64,000 nt of DNA from Thiohalocapsa sp963695445 (lineage in GTDB: Bacteria > Pseudomonadota > Gammaproteobacteria > Chromatiales > Chromatiaceae), in NCBI GenBank assembly GCA_963695445.1, contig CAVOGV010000024.1:1-64000 (forward strand), in the 5' to 3' direction. Of the stretch, positions 37,570 through 46,157 are shown one piece after another. The translations under genes were made by a program, and so were the position numbers. The stretch's first letter is position 1, and every line of letters starts with the position of its first letter. The notes under the pieces were generated by a model. It made no database searches. It was not told the DNA's origin and saw only the letters and a list, made by a program, of their open reading frames with translations.

Positions 37570-37616
37570 CGGCACACCTCTTTGCAAGGCTGCTCGGTCG
37601 GGCAGTCCACGGGCGG

Positions 37617-38247
37617 TCAGGCGAGGTCCGCAACCATCTCCCGCTCGGCCTCGGTTAGGCCAAGCCGGAATGACGGCCACTCAAAAATACGGGTGGCGTA
37701 CTGAGTGACGCTGATGGCGGACCCAGGCAACTCGACACCAAGCACCGGCAAACGCCACAGCAACGGCGCGATGCAGCAGTCGACCAACGAGAACTCGTCG
37801 CTCATGAAGAACTTGCTCGCACCGAACAGTGGCGCGGTCACGACTCAGGCTCTCCCGCAAGGCGGCGCGAGCGGTAGCGGCGTCGGCGTCACTGCCACGG
37901 ATGATGTCGCGCATCAGGCTGTACCAGTCGCGATCGATCCGGTACATGAACATACGCGCATTGGCACGTGCCACCGGGTCCACCGGCAACAGCGGAGGAT
38001 GCGGAAAACGTTCGTCCATGTACTCCATGATGATCTGCGACTCGTACAGGCGCAGATCGCGGTCGACCAGCGTCGGCACCGTGGCGTATGGGTTTGCGTC
38101 CGCCACCTCGTCCGGGAGGTTCTGCGCGTCGACATCAACGATATCAACGGAGATTTTCTTCTCGGCGAGTACCATTCGCACGCGGTGGCAGTAGGGACAA
38201 GTCGGATCGGAGAACAGGGTCATGTTAGATCGTCGGATGACAGCCAC
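37617..38247 (-). pseudogene. sspA: Stringent starvation protein A (GST-like), one frameshift
   Basis: SspA is an RNA-polymerase-associated protein with a glutathione S-transferase fold. N-terminal thioredoxin-like part: MTLFSDPTCPYCHRVRMVLA, VDVDAQNLPDEVADANPYAT, VPTLVDRDLRLYESQIIMEY. The C-terminal helices shift frame near 37845: FFMSDEFSLVDCCIAPLLWR, LPVLGVELPGSAI to the stop at 37617. The GTG at 38247 (MAVIRRSNM) matches family starts; an ATG at 38223 is the alternative. CPYC replaces the more common PYSH. About 209 residues restored. Downstream of petC by 232 bp with a small hairpin (38424-38439). Confidence 0.85.
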
Positions 38248-38479
38248 CGGAGTGGATTCCTCGGGAAAACCGCCGGACCGCCATCGGATGGCCGCGGGCG
38301 GGTCGGTGCGGGTGGAGAAGACGAGGAATTGAGCTAAGCCGACTCAGCGGCCGGCGCCGACACCCCGATTCAACTCTACCCAGCCTGAGTAGCATACACC
38401 GAATCGGCGTCGAGGCGGGAACGGGCGCATCCGTGCGCCTCTGGTTGGACGATCGCGCCCGGCGTCGCCGGGCCCGCGA

Positions 38480-39230
38480 TCAGTGGACGTCCTTCCAGTA
38501 TTCCTTCTTCAGGTAGTAGGTCAGGATGAACAGCAGACCGAGGAAGAGCAGCACATACAGCCCCAGGCTGCGACGCTCGAGCTTGTAGGGCTCGCCGACG
38601 TAGGTGAGGTAGTTGGTCAGGTCGCGCACCATGGTGTCGTATTCCTCGACCGTCAGCTCACCCGGCTCGACCAGCTCGACGCCGACGACGTGAGGGGCCG
38701 CGCCCTCTGCGGCGTGGCTCTCGGCATAGACCGGCGCCTGAATACCCTGAAGGTTGATCAACGCATGCGGCATGCCGACCTTGTCGAAGATCAGGTTGTT
38801 GACACCGTAGGGACGGGAGTCATCGACATAGTAGGACTTCAGATAGGTGTAGACCCAATCCGGACTGCGCCAGCGGGTGACCAACGTCAGGTCAGGGACC
38901 ACTTTGCCGAACCATTTCAGACCGTCGTCCGGACTGCATGGCAACCGTCATCAGATCGCCGGGCTTGGCATCGCCGAAGATCAGGTTCTCGGTCAGCTCA
39001 TCCTCCGGGATATCCAGATCCGCCGCCATGCGGTTGTAGCGCATGTACTGCAACGAGTGACAACCCATGCAGTAGTTGGCGAAGTACTTGGCGCCGCGCT
39101 GCAGCGAGGCCTTGTCTTTGAGGTCGATGTTCGCCTCCTGGAGCGCCGGGCCTTCGGCCGACGCGACCGCGGCCATCGGGGCAATCAGGAAAGCGAGCAG
39201 CAGCGACGCCGCAATGATGGCACTTCTCAT
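38480..39230 (-). pseudogene. petC: Cytochrome c1 of the bc1 complex, one frameshift
   Basis: Membrane-anchored c-type cytochrome that passes electrons from the Rieske protein to soluble carriers. Signal peptide (ASLLLAFLIAPMAAVASA), then FANYCMGCHSLQYMRYNRMA with the haem site, frameshift near 38930, then DDGLKWFGKVVPDLTLVTRW, a likely Met axial ligand in DKVGMPHAL, and the C-terminal anchor LGLYVLLFLGLLFILTYYLK. The ATG overlaps the petB stop (ATGA). About 249 residues restored. Because cytochrome bc1 is a core complex and all three subunits are recognisable end to end, a sequencing indel is the simpler explanation. Confidence 0.9.
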
Positions 39231-40475
39231 GATGTCACCCTCTCAGGCACGGGCTTGGTCTTCTCCAGCTTCGTGTAGATCGGCATCAACAGGAAGAACG
39301 AGAAGTAGACGACGGTGAAGATCTGCGCCATCAGCGTGGCAAGATCGCTCGACGGGCTGCAGGCCCAGATAGGCCAGCACCACGAAAGACACCGCGAATG
39401 CGGCAAGGAAGCCTTTCGACAAGTTGCCCTTGTAGCGGATGGAACGCACGCCGCTGCGGTCGAGCCATGGCAACAGGAACATGATGGCGATGGCGCCAAA
39501 CATGACCAGCACGCCCGGGAACTGCGAACCGCCGATGGGCGGCACCGCACGCAGCATCGCGTAGTAAGGCGTGAAGTACCAGACCGGCGCAATATGCGGC
39601 GGCGTCACCAACGGATCGGCCGGCTGGAAGTTCGGCGCCTCAAGGAAAAGACCGCCGAGGTCCGGCGCATAGAACACGACGGCAGAGAAGATGGCCAAGA
39701 ACACCACCAGTCCGACCATGTCCTTGACCGTGTAGTACGGATGGAACGGGATGCCGTCGAGCGGCTTGCCGTTTTCGTCCTTTTTCGCCTTGATCTCGAT
39801 ACCGTCCGGGTTGGTGGAACCGACCCGGTGCAGCGCAACGATGTGCAGGAACACCAACGCCGCGAGGACAAACGGGATCAGGAAGTGGAAGGCGAAGAAG
39901 CGGTTCAGCGTCACGTCGGAGATGACGTAGTCGCCGCGCACCCAGACCGACAGGTCGGGGCCGATGCCCGGTACCGCCGCGAACAGGTTCACGATGACCT
40001 GAGCACCCCAGTACGACATCTGCCCCCAGGGCAGCAGATAGCCGAAGAAGGCGGTCGCCATCATCGCCAGGTAGATGATCACGCCGATGATCCACAGCAG
40101 TTCGCGCGGCTGCTTGTAGGAGCCCCACATCAGCCCGCGGAACATGTGCAGATAGACCAGAATGAAGAAGAACGAGGCGCCGGTGGAGTGCATGTACCGG
40201 ATCAACCAGCCCCAGTTCACATCGCGCATGATGTACTCGACGGAGGCGAAGGCCTCGGTCGCGGACGGTTTGTAGGCCATCGCCAGCCAGATGCCGGTGA
40301 CGATCTGCAGCACCAGCACCACCATGGCGAGAGAGCCGAAGAAGGACCAGAAGCCCATGTTCTTCGGCGCATAGTAATCTGCGAAGTGCTCGCTCCACAC
40401 CCGCATGATCGGGAATCGCTTATCGACCCAACCGAGAGCCCCGGTTGGTGCCGGCTGCGCACTGTCAATGCTCAT
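39227..40475 (-). pseudogene. petB: Cytochrome b of the bc1 complex, one frameshift near the C-terminus
   Basis: Integral membrane core of the quinol-cytochrome c reductase, with two b haems. Haem-ligand helices: WLIRYMHSTGASFFFILVYL HMFRG and RFFAFHFLIPFVLAALVF LHIVALH. The Qo-site motif reads PVWY (HIAPVWYFTPYYAMLRA) instead of PEWY. Near 39355 the frame shifts; the last helix (LATLMAQIFTVVYFSFFLLM) continues in the next frame to the stop at 39227, which overlaps petC. The ATG overlaps the petA stop as TGATG. About 416 residues restored. Confidence 0.92.
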
Positions 40476-41068
40476 CAGGCCGCTCCTTCATCCTCACCGA
40501 CGAGGATGGTGGTCTCGTTCAAATAAGTGTGCTTGGGGATCACCAAGTTGGTCGGCGCCGGAACGCCTTTGTAAACCCGCCCGGCCAGGTCGAACTTAGA
40601 CCCGTGGCAGGGACAGAACCAACCGCCCTTCCATTCCGGGCCCAGATCGTCCGGAGCCACCTCCGGGCGATAGGTCGGCGAACACCCGAGATGGGTGCAG
40701 ATGCCGATGGCAACGAAGTAGGCCGGATTGATCGACCGCGTTGGGTTCTGGCAGTACTCGGGCTGCTGAGGCACCAACGACTCCGGATCCGTCAGTTTCG
40801 GGTCCAGCGTCGGCAAGGACTCGAGCATGGTATCGGTCCGACTCACGACCCAAATCGGCTGCCCCCGCCATTTGACGCGCAACAGTGCGCCAGGTTCCAG
40901 CTTGCTCACGTCGGCCTGCACCGGGGCGCCGGCGGCACGTGCCTTGGCGCTCGGATTCATCGACGATATAAAGGGAACGGCGACGAATCCGGCGCCGATG
41001 GCCCCAACGACGCTGGTCGCGGCGACCAGGACGCGCCGGCGACCTTTATCCACACCATGTGTGTTCAT
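40475..41068 (-). CDS. petA: Rieske iron-sulfur protein of the bc1 complex
   Basis: 197 residues. An N-terminal twin-arginine-type anchor (KGRRRVLVAATSVVGAIGAG) inserts the protein; the soluble head carries the 2Fe-2S cluster bound by CTHLGC (about residue 125) and CPCHGSKFD (about 153). First gene of petABC; its stop overlaps the petB start (TGATG). The 330-bp upstream region contains a perfect 10-bp palindrome close to the start and no gene. Frame intact. Confidence 0.95.
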   Translation of the reverse strand: MNTHGVDKGRRRVLVAATSVVGAIGAGFVAVPFISSMNPSAKARAAGAPVQADVSKLEPGALLRVKWRGQPIWVVSRTDTMLESLPTLDPKLTDPESLVPQQPEYCQNPTRSINPAYFVAIGICTHLGCSPTYRPEVAPDDLGPEWKGGWFCPCHGSKFDLAGRVYKGVPAPTNLVIPKHTYLNETTILVGEDEGAA

Positions 41069-41101
41069 TGTCTAGTCGACCCCCGCTAGGCTCGATGCAC
41101 G

Positions 41102-41122
41102 ACGTCTCGTCCGACGAGACGT
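41102..41122. promoter_or_regulatory. Palindrome upstream of petA
   Basis: ACGTCTCGTC-C-GACGAGACGT, a perfect 10-bp inverted repeat with one central base, 34 bp before the petA start. It could be an operator for a dimeric regulator or a 5'-leader hairpin. The rest of the gap 41069-41398 shows nothing recognisable. Confidence 0.5.
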
Positions 41123-41398
41123 TCGGGCAGTCTGAAAAGTGGAAAGTAAGAATATCGCGAAGCGCTTGAAATTCGATCGCCCATTGTCGGTGATTGCGGC
41201 CTTGCAGGTCAAGGTTGACGCGCCTTCCGTGGGGCTATGGCCGCATCCATATCGGGACTCGCCCGAATCTGGAAAGGACCCCCGGATTGGACGCGAAAGC
41301 GCTTCGCGCGGCGACGACAAATCGCAAAGACCCAGAAATCATAAGGAAAAGCTCTGAAGATCGGGCGGCTGGTGCTGCACGGGACAAGTTTCGATGGA

Positions 41399-42148
41399 TT
41401 AGATTGGATTTTCGATGTCGATGAATCGATGGTCCAATCCAAAGTGTCGGGCGAGATGGGAACCCAATGCCTGCACCCCGTATCGCTCGGTGGCATGGTG
41501 TCCCGCCGCCAGATAATCGATGCCCAGTTCGTGCGCCTCGTGCCAGGTCTGCTCGGACACCTCGCCACTGATAAAGACATCGGCACCGAGCGCCCGCGCA
41601 TCGGAGAGATACCGCTGCGCGGCGCCGGTACACCAGGCAAGATGCTGCACCGGGCGGTCGACGACGGCGATGTGCAAGGGTGAACGACCAAGACGGACCG
41701 CAACCTCGCGCGCCAGTTCCGCGGCCGGCCGCGGCGCTGCGAGCCGGCCACGCCAGAGCAGGCCGTCGGCACTGGCGGGCCTCGCATCCGGGATACCAAG
41801 CACGTCGGCCAGACAACGGTTGTTCCCCAGTTCCGGATGGACGTCGAGCGGCAGATGGTAGGCCAGCAGCGCGACACCCGCTCGCATCAAGGCACCGATA
41901 CGCCGTCCCTTGATGCCCACCAAGCGCGGGTCTTCGCCCTTCCAGAAGTAGCCGTGATGGACCAGGATCGCGTCGGCGTCCGCCTCGATCGCCGCCTGCA
42001 CCAGGGCCTGGCTGGCGGTGACGCCGCTGATCAGGCGTCGAACCGGCCGCTGGCCTGCCACCTGCAAGCCGTTAGGACAGTAGTCGCTGAAGCCGTCCGC
42101 GGACAGCAACTCGTTGCAGTAGAGGGCCAGCGTATCGGCGTCGGTCAT
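41399..42148 (-). CDS. Nif3-like dinuclear metal centre protein (YbgI family)
   Basis: 249 residues. Toroid-forming hexameric family with a two-metal site of unknown physiological activity (a GTP cyclohydrolase I type 2 label is common). Metal-binding clusters are present: ILVHHGYFWK (residues 61-70), AYHLPLDVHPELGNN (about 96-110) and, near the C-terminus, ISGEVSEQTWHEA and YLAAGHHATERYG. Start ATG at 42148. It is divergent from the DegS-like gene, across a 346-bp gap occupied by repeat copy B. Confidence 0.9.
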   Translation of the reverse strand: MTDADTLALYCNELLSADGFSDYCPNGLQVAGQRPVRRLISGVTASQALVQAAIEADADAILVHHGYFWKGEDPRLVGIKGRRIGALMRAGVALLAYHLPLDVHPELGNNRCLADVLGIPDARPASADGLLWRGRLAAPRPAAELAREVAVRLGRSPLHIAVVDRPVQHLAWCTGAAQRYLSDARALGADVFISGEVSEQTWHEAHELGIDYLAAGHHATERYGVQALGSHLARHFGLDHRFIDIENPI

Positions 42149-42179
42149 GGATGCGGGTCCGATGTGTTGGAAAACGGCC

Positions 42180-42424
42180 TAGAGAGGCTTCGCCTTTGAC
42201 CAATGAATCATGGTCGGCGCTGGTTAGCGGTGCCCTCTTATCCTTGTTGTTGTCGTTGTCGTTGTCGTGGTCGTGCTCGTTTTCGTGCTTCGAGTGGTCT
42301 GCAAGGTGCACATGAGACCGGTGATGTTAAGCGTTGAGGCGCCCTGAAGTCCCGTCGGTTGATGGAAGTTTCGATTACGACAACGAGACAACGAGAAACT
42401 CGACTCATCTGCCAACATTTGGCG
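42180..42424. repeat. Dispersed hairpin repeat, copy B, with (GTTGTC)n arms
   Basis: Same boxes as at 3494 in the same order: TAGAGAGGCTTCGCCT (42180-42195), a GTTGTC-rich arm (42244-42279), the complementary CGATTACGACAACGAGACAA arm (42372-42395) and a tail with CGACTCATCTGCCAAC (42401-42416). Here the arms are about 90 nt apart instead of 12, as if unrelated DNA had entered the loop. No credible gene in the 346-bp gap. Confidence 0.75.
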
Positions 42425-42494
42425 CCCTGAAACAATCCAGTCAAAGGGGTAGCTCGGTCATGCACCTGTCGTAGCGGCATGATAGCTTAACTAG

Positions 42495-43790
42495 ATGCAT
42501 CGCTTGACCCAGTTTGCCGCCATCGGCCTGCCGAGTTTTGCCGCTGGCGTTGCGCTTGCCACGTCTGCCCTGCTGTGGGCCGGCCACGGCGTGCCATTTC
42601 CGGCGTCCCAGGCGGAAAACACCGACAATCGAACCGACGCGGTCGATGCCGCGCCTCGCTCCTACGCGGATGCGGTCAGCCGAGCTGCGCCAGCGGTGGC
42701 AACGATCTACGGCATCATCGATAGCAGCCCGGGCAGCTCCGCCAATCGCGGCAGCCGCCCGACCACGAAAGCACCAACAATCAGCCCCCCAGTCGTCCCA
42801 CCAAACGTTCAGCGATGGGAGGGCGGGACAAGTCGACTACCGCCGGCACTGGAACATCGCCGCGGTCACGTCAGCCTCGGCTCCGGAGTGTTGGTCTCTA
42901 GCGATGGTCTGCTGCTGACCAACCGCCACGTCATCCTCGGCGCGGCGTCCATCCACGCCGAATTGGCCGATGGGCGCCTGCTCGACGTCGAGCTGCTGGG
43001 CGTCGATGCCGAGACCGATCTGGCGGTGCTGCAAGCAACGGCCCCGGACCTACCCACAATCGCCGTTGGCGATTCGGACGCGTTGCGCACCGGCGATGTG
43101 GTGCTGGCCATCGGCAACCCGTTCGGCCTCGGCCAGACCGTGAGCCTGGGCATCGTCAGCGCCACCGGCCGCGGCCAGCTGGGGCTGACCGGCATCGAGC
43201 ACTTCATCCAGACCGATGCAGCGATCAATCCGGGCAACTCCGGCGGGCCACTGATCGACGTCGACGGGCGCCTGGTGGGCATCAACACCGCCATCCTGTC
43301 CGAAAGCGGCCTGTCCGCAGGGGTTGGCTTCGCGATCCCGGCGGACATGGCCATGCGCGTGGTGCAGGACATCGCCACCACCGGCAGCGTGGAGCGGGGC
43401 TGGCTCGGCATCGCGGGACGCAGCCTGACACCACAACTGGCCACGCGTTTCGGCCTGCGGGCGCCCTACGGCGTGCTCATCACCAGCGTCGGCGAGAACA
43501 GTCCAGCCGCCCGTGCCGGGCTCCGCGCCGGCGACGTCGTTACCAGCGCCAACGGCCACTTGCTGCGTTCTTCCTACGAACTACTCGACGCCGTCAGTCA
43601 GGCTGGCCCAGCCGCCGAGGTCAAGCTCCAGGTCTGGCGCGGCAGCGAACGCCTCGATAGGCTAGCAATCACCGCCGAGCGCCCGCCCGGCGGCATCAAG
43701 CCACGGATGGACGCCAACAGCCGAACCCGCCAGCCCCCAACGGCAACGCCCGCCTGCATTCCGTCGGGAAAGAGCCCCGGTCGCTGCTGA
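42495..43790 (+). CDS. DegS/HtrA-type serine protease with one PDZ domain
   Basis: 431 residues: N-terminal membrane anchor (LPSFAAGVALATSALLWAG), trypsin-like domain with the triad His in TNRHVILGAA, Asp in DAETDLAVLQ and Ser in INPGNSGGPLIDVDG, and one PDZ domain (VLITSVGENSPAARAGLRAG). This layout matches DegS, the periplasmic sensor protease that starts RseA cleavage in the sigma-E response, rather than DegP. An unusual Pro/Ser/Arg-rich insertion (about residues 75-115) precedes the protease core, and the C-terminus has a 35-residue low-complexity tail. Confidence 0.88.
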   Translation: MHRLTQFAAIGLPSFAAGVALATSALLWAGHGVPFPASQAENTDNRTDAVDAAPRSYADAVSRAAPAVATIYGIIDSSPGSSANRGSRPTTKAPTISPPVVPPNVQRWEGGTSRLPPALEHRRGHVSLGSGVLVSSDGLLLTNRHVILGAASIHAELADGRLLDVELLGVDAETDLAVLQATAPDLPTIAVGDSDALRTGDVVLAIGNPFGLGQTVSLGIVSATGRGQLGLTGIEHFIQTDAAINPGNSGGPLIDVDGRLVGINTAILSESGLSAGVGFAIPADMAMRVVQDIATTGSVERGWLGIAGRSLTPQLATRFGLRAPYGVLITSVGENSPAARAGLRAGDVVTSANGHLLRSSYELLDAVSQAGPAAEVKLQVWRGSERLDRLAITAERPPGGIKPRMDANSRTRQPPTATPACIPSGKSPGRC

Positions 43791-43823
43791 GGGCTCCAGC
43801 CAATCCGACTGAAAGAGGGCTAG

Positions 43824-44643
43824 GTGGTGTTGACATTTAACATCATATAATCCGCCCAACCTGCCAAAAAAGTTTCGCCGATGCCGCGCATGAACCTCAT
43901 TGACGATCAATGGGATCGGATTGAGCACCTACTGCCAGGCAAGGCGGGTGACCGCAGGTGTACCGCAGCGGACAATCGTTTGTTCGTGGATGCCGTGCTG
44001 TGGATTGCGCGCTCAGGAGCACCTTGGCGCGATTTGCCGGAAGAGTTCGGGCGCTGGAACAGCGTGTATTAGCGGTTTGTCCGCTGGGAAAAACGCGGTG
44101 TGTGGCAACGGATCTTTACCGAGTTGGCCGGTGATTCTGATTTTGAGGAAGTTTTCATCGATAGCACGGTCATTCGCGCGCATCAGCACGCGGCTGGGGC
44201 CAGAAAAGAAGAAGGTGCGCCAGCGATCGGTCGCTCCCGTGGAGGGCTGACCACCAAGATCCATGCCTTGGTCGAAAGCCTCGGCAACCTCGCCCGCTGG
44301 CGCCTGACACCGGGGCAGGCAGCGGATGTCTGCGAAGCGGAAGCGTTGCTCGCCGGCATTCCCGCCCAAGCGGTTGCTGCGGACAAAGCGTACGACTCCG
44401 ATGCCTTGATCGACACCATCACGGCCAGCGGCGCGCAGGCGGTAATTCCCCCGCGTGCCAATCGGAACGAGCCGCGCAGCTTCGATCGGCACATCTATAA
44501 GGGTCGCAACCTTGTCGAGCTTCTTCTGTCGCATCAAACACTTTCGTCGGATCGCAACCCGCTACGAGAAACTCGACAGACACTACGAGGCCTTCATCGC
44601 CATCACCGCCGTATCGATCTGGCTCGCTTAATGTCAACCCTAC
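43824..44643 (+). mobile_element. IS5-family insertion sequence, defective
   Basis: An 820-bp element with 14-bp imperfect terminal inverted repeats, GTGGTGTTGACATT at the left and AATGTCAACCCTAC at the right (12 of 14 match). CTAG sits directly outside both ends (43820-43823 and 44644-44647), likely the duplicated target. It carries one transposase reading frame that is broken twice. Located between the DegS-like gene and CIA30. Confidence 0.8.
43881..44631 (+). pseudogene. IS5-type DDE transposase, nonsense and frameshift mutated
   Basis: Begins MPRMNLIDDQWDRIEHLLPG, with LFVDAVLWIARSGAPWRDLP and an in-frame TAG at 44070 where relatives have Arg or Gln (VY*RFVRW). Reading resumes in the same frame: EVFIDSTVIRAHQHAAGA with the first catalytic Asp, then VAADKAYDSDALI with the second, then HIYKGRNLVE. 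Near 44520 a shift is needed to read RIKHFRRIATRYEKLDRHYE and AFIAITAVSIWLA to the TAA at 44629-44631. It cannot move on its own. Confidence 0.85.
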
Positions 44644-44656
44644 CTAGGGCCTAACC

Positions 44657-45247
44657 TCAGGCCGAGCGATAGAAACCGATGTCGGCAATGCACAGATCGG
44701 CGCGCATCGAGCGGCCGATGGCGACGACGCCGAGGCGCGACAGGCGGGTTAAGTCGAGCGCGGGCACCAGCCGATGGGGCTCGAACCCGGCGAAGGGCAG
44801 CCGCACCTCGCGCCATTGATCCGTGGCGAGAAAATCGGCCCGGTACGACTGCCACGGCATGGTGGTGGCGGAGGTTTTGAGATGCAGGTTGTAGATCTCG
44901 CCGTTGCCGCGCACCAACAGGCGCACGCCGGCGTAGTCGCTGGCATCGAGATAGCCGCCGGGGGACAGATCGATATTGACCTGCACGAATCCGCCGTTGT
45001 TGGCCAGACTCACGTCCCCTTGCATACAGAGCGCACGGCGTCCGTCGATCTCGCGCAGCGACATCGACGCGTTGGAGACACCGCCCATGACACGGTCTGT
45101 GACCAACCGCCACGGGGTACCGAGGCGCGAGTTGCCATCGGCGGAGGAAAAATCGTCGATCAGGCGATCGTGGTCGCTGCCATGGGCTATGTTCAATGTC
45201 ATCAGCGTCAAGAGCACGGTTAGTCGCGCGGTTAGGAGTACGGGCAT
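44657..45247 (-). CDS. CIA30 (NDUFAF1-like) family protein, secreted
   Basis: 196 residues with a signal-like N-terminus (LLTARLTVLLTLMTLNIAHG). The CIA30 domain is a galactose-binding-like beta-sandwich: LIDDFSSADGNSRLGTPWRL, VTDRVMGGVSNASM, GGFVQVNIDLSPGGYLDASD, ADFLATDQWREVRLPFAGFE. The mitochondrial homologue helps complex I assembly; bacterial members are uncharacterised and a periplasmic carbohydrate-binding role is equally possible. The ATG at 45247 is preferred over 45322 because it gives a clean signal peptide. It converges on the IS element. Confidence 0.8.
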   Translation of the reverse strand: MPVLLTARLTVLLTLMTLNIAHGSDHDRLIDDFSSADGNSRLGTPWRLVTDRVMGGVSNASMSLREIDGRRALCMQGDVSLANNGGFVQVNIDLSPGGYLDASDYAGVRLLVRGNGEIYNLHLKTSATTMPWQSYRADFLATDQWREVRLPFAGFEPHRLVPALDLTRLSRLGVVAIGRSMRADLCIADIGFYRSA

Positions 45248-45368
45248 CCGTGCAGTCTGCCGGAAAGCGATCACGTTCGTCACAGCCCGCCGCCGGAATT
45301 GCATTTCGGGTACCTGACGCAACCTCGAATCATCTTAACTGAACTATTCCCCCACCGGAGATGAAACA

Positions 45369-45758
45369 ATGTACGGCTTCTCAGTAAGCGTCAGCTCGGG
45401 CTTCGACGACACCATCGGGCGCGTCACCGAGGCATTGAAGACCGAGGGCTTCGGCGTACTCAGCGACATCGACGTCAGCGCCACGCTCAAGGCCAAGCTC
45501 GGCGTCGAACAACGCCCCTATCGCATTCTCGGCGCCTGCAACCCCCAGTTCGCCCACCAGGCGATCACGGCCGAACCGGACATCGGTTTGCTGCTGCCCT
45601 GCAACGTCGTCGTCCGCGAAGACGAGGACGGCGGCGTGCGCGTGCTGTTCATGGACGCGAGCGCGGTGTTGGCCCTGGTGGATAACCCTCGCGTGCCAGA
45701 ACTCGCTGCCGAAGTCCGCGCGCGGCTCGATCGTGTCGCCACCGCGTTGCAGGACTAA
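45369..45758 (+). CDS. DUF302 domain protein
   Basis: 129 residues, one DUF302 domain: FDDTIGRVTEALKTEGFGVL, SDIDVSATLKAKLG, YRILGACNPQFAHQAITAEP, IGLLLPCNVVVRED. DUF302 proteins are small, often metal- or sulfur-linked, with unknown function. No signal peptide. A GGAG ribosome site lies 9 nt before the ATG. The stop is embedded in the first bases of a GGCGATTTCTG repeat (45756), as happens with hemF. Confidence 0.88.
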   Translation: MYGFSVSVSSGFDDTIGRVTEALKTEGFGVLSDIDVSATLKAKLGVEQRPYRILGACNPQFAHQAITAEPDIGLLLPCNVVVREDEDGGVRVLFMDASAVLALVDNPRVPELAAEVRARLDRVATALQD

Positions 45759-45782
45759 GGCGATTTCTGCCAACCGCCTGAG
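45756..45782. repeat. Short palindromic repeat, GGCGATTTCTG family
   Basis: TAAGGCGATTTCTGCCAA followed by CCGCCTGAG. Same placement as at 34223: the TAA is the stop codon of the upstream gene. Confidence 0.6.
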
Positions 45783-45809
45783 CCCGCACCGACAGCAGTT
45801 GGCGACGGA

Positions 45810-46157
45810 TCAATGGACCTTCCCTGAGCCGGGCTCAGCGGCACTCGCGGTGCCGATCATGGTCAGCGCTGCCCCGGCGCGCAGTCGTTTCGCCGCCTCG
45901 TATTCGGCATCGCTCATTTGACTGCCGACGATGTTGCGCAACAAGTCGGCGTCCTTATCGCCTTGATCGACCGCGAGCGACAGCCAGTAGTGAGCTTGGG
46001 CTAGATCGATCTCGACCCCGCGACCCTCCGCGTAGATCAGCCCCATGGCATACTGCGCGTCGACCTCGCCCCGTAAGGCGGCGGCGCGCACGACGCCCAC
46101 CTTGCCCGGATCATTGCGCAGCAGGATCAGATCCTTGAGATAGCCGTTGTTAATCAT
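45810..46157 (-). CDS. Short Sel1-like repeat protein
   Basis: 115 residues. Contains one or two Sel1-type helical repeats (AAALRGEVDAQYAMGLIYAE, DLAQAHYWLSLAVDQGDKDA), which generally mediate protein contacts, followed by a C-terminal MSDAEYEAAKRLRAG and a variable tail. The ATG overlaps the stop of the upstream PEP mutase/isocitrate lyase family gene by 4 nt (ATGA), so it is probably translated with it. No signal peptide. Specific function unknown. Confidence 0.75.
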   Translation of the reverse strand: MINNGYLKDLILLRNDPGKVGVVRAAALRGEVDAQYAMGLIYAEGRGVEIDLAQAHYWLSLAVDQGDKDADLLRNIVGSQMSDAEYEAAKRLRAGAALTMIGTASAAEPGSGKVH

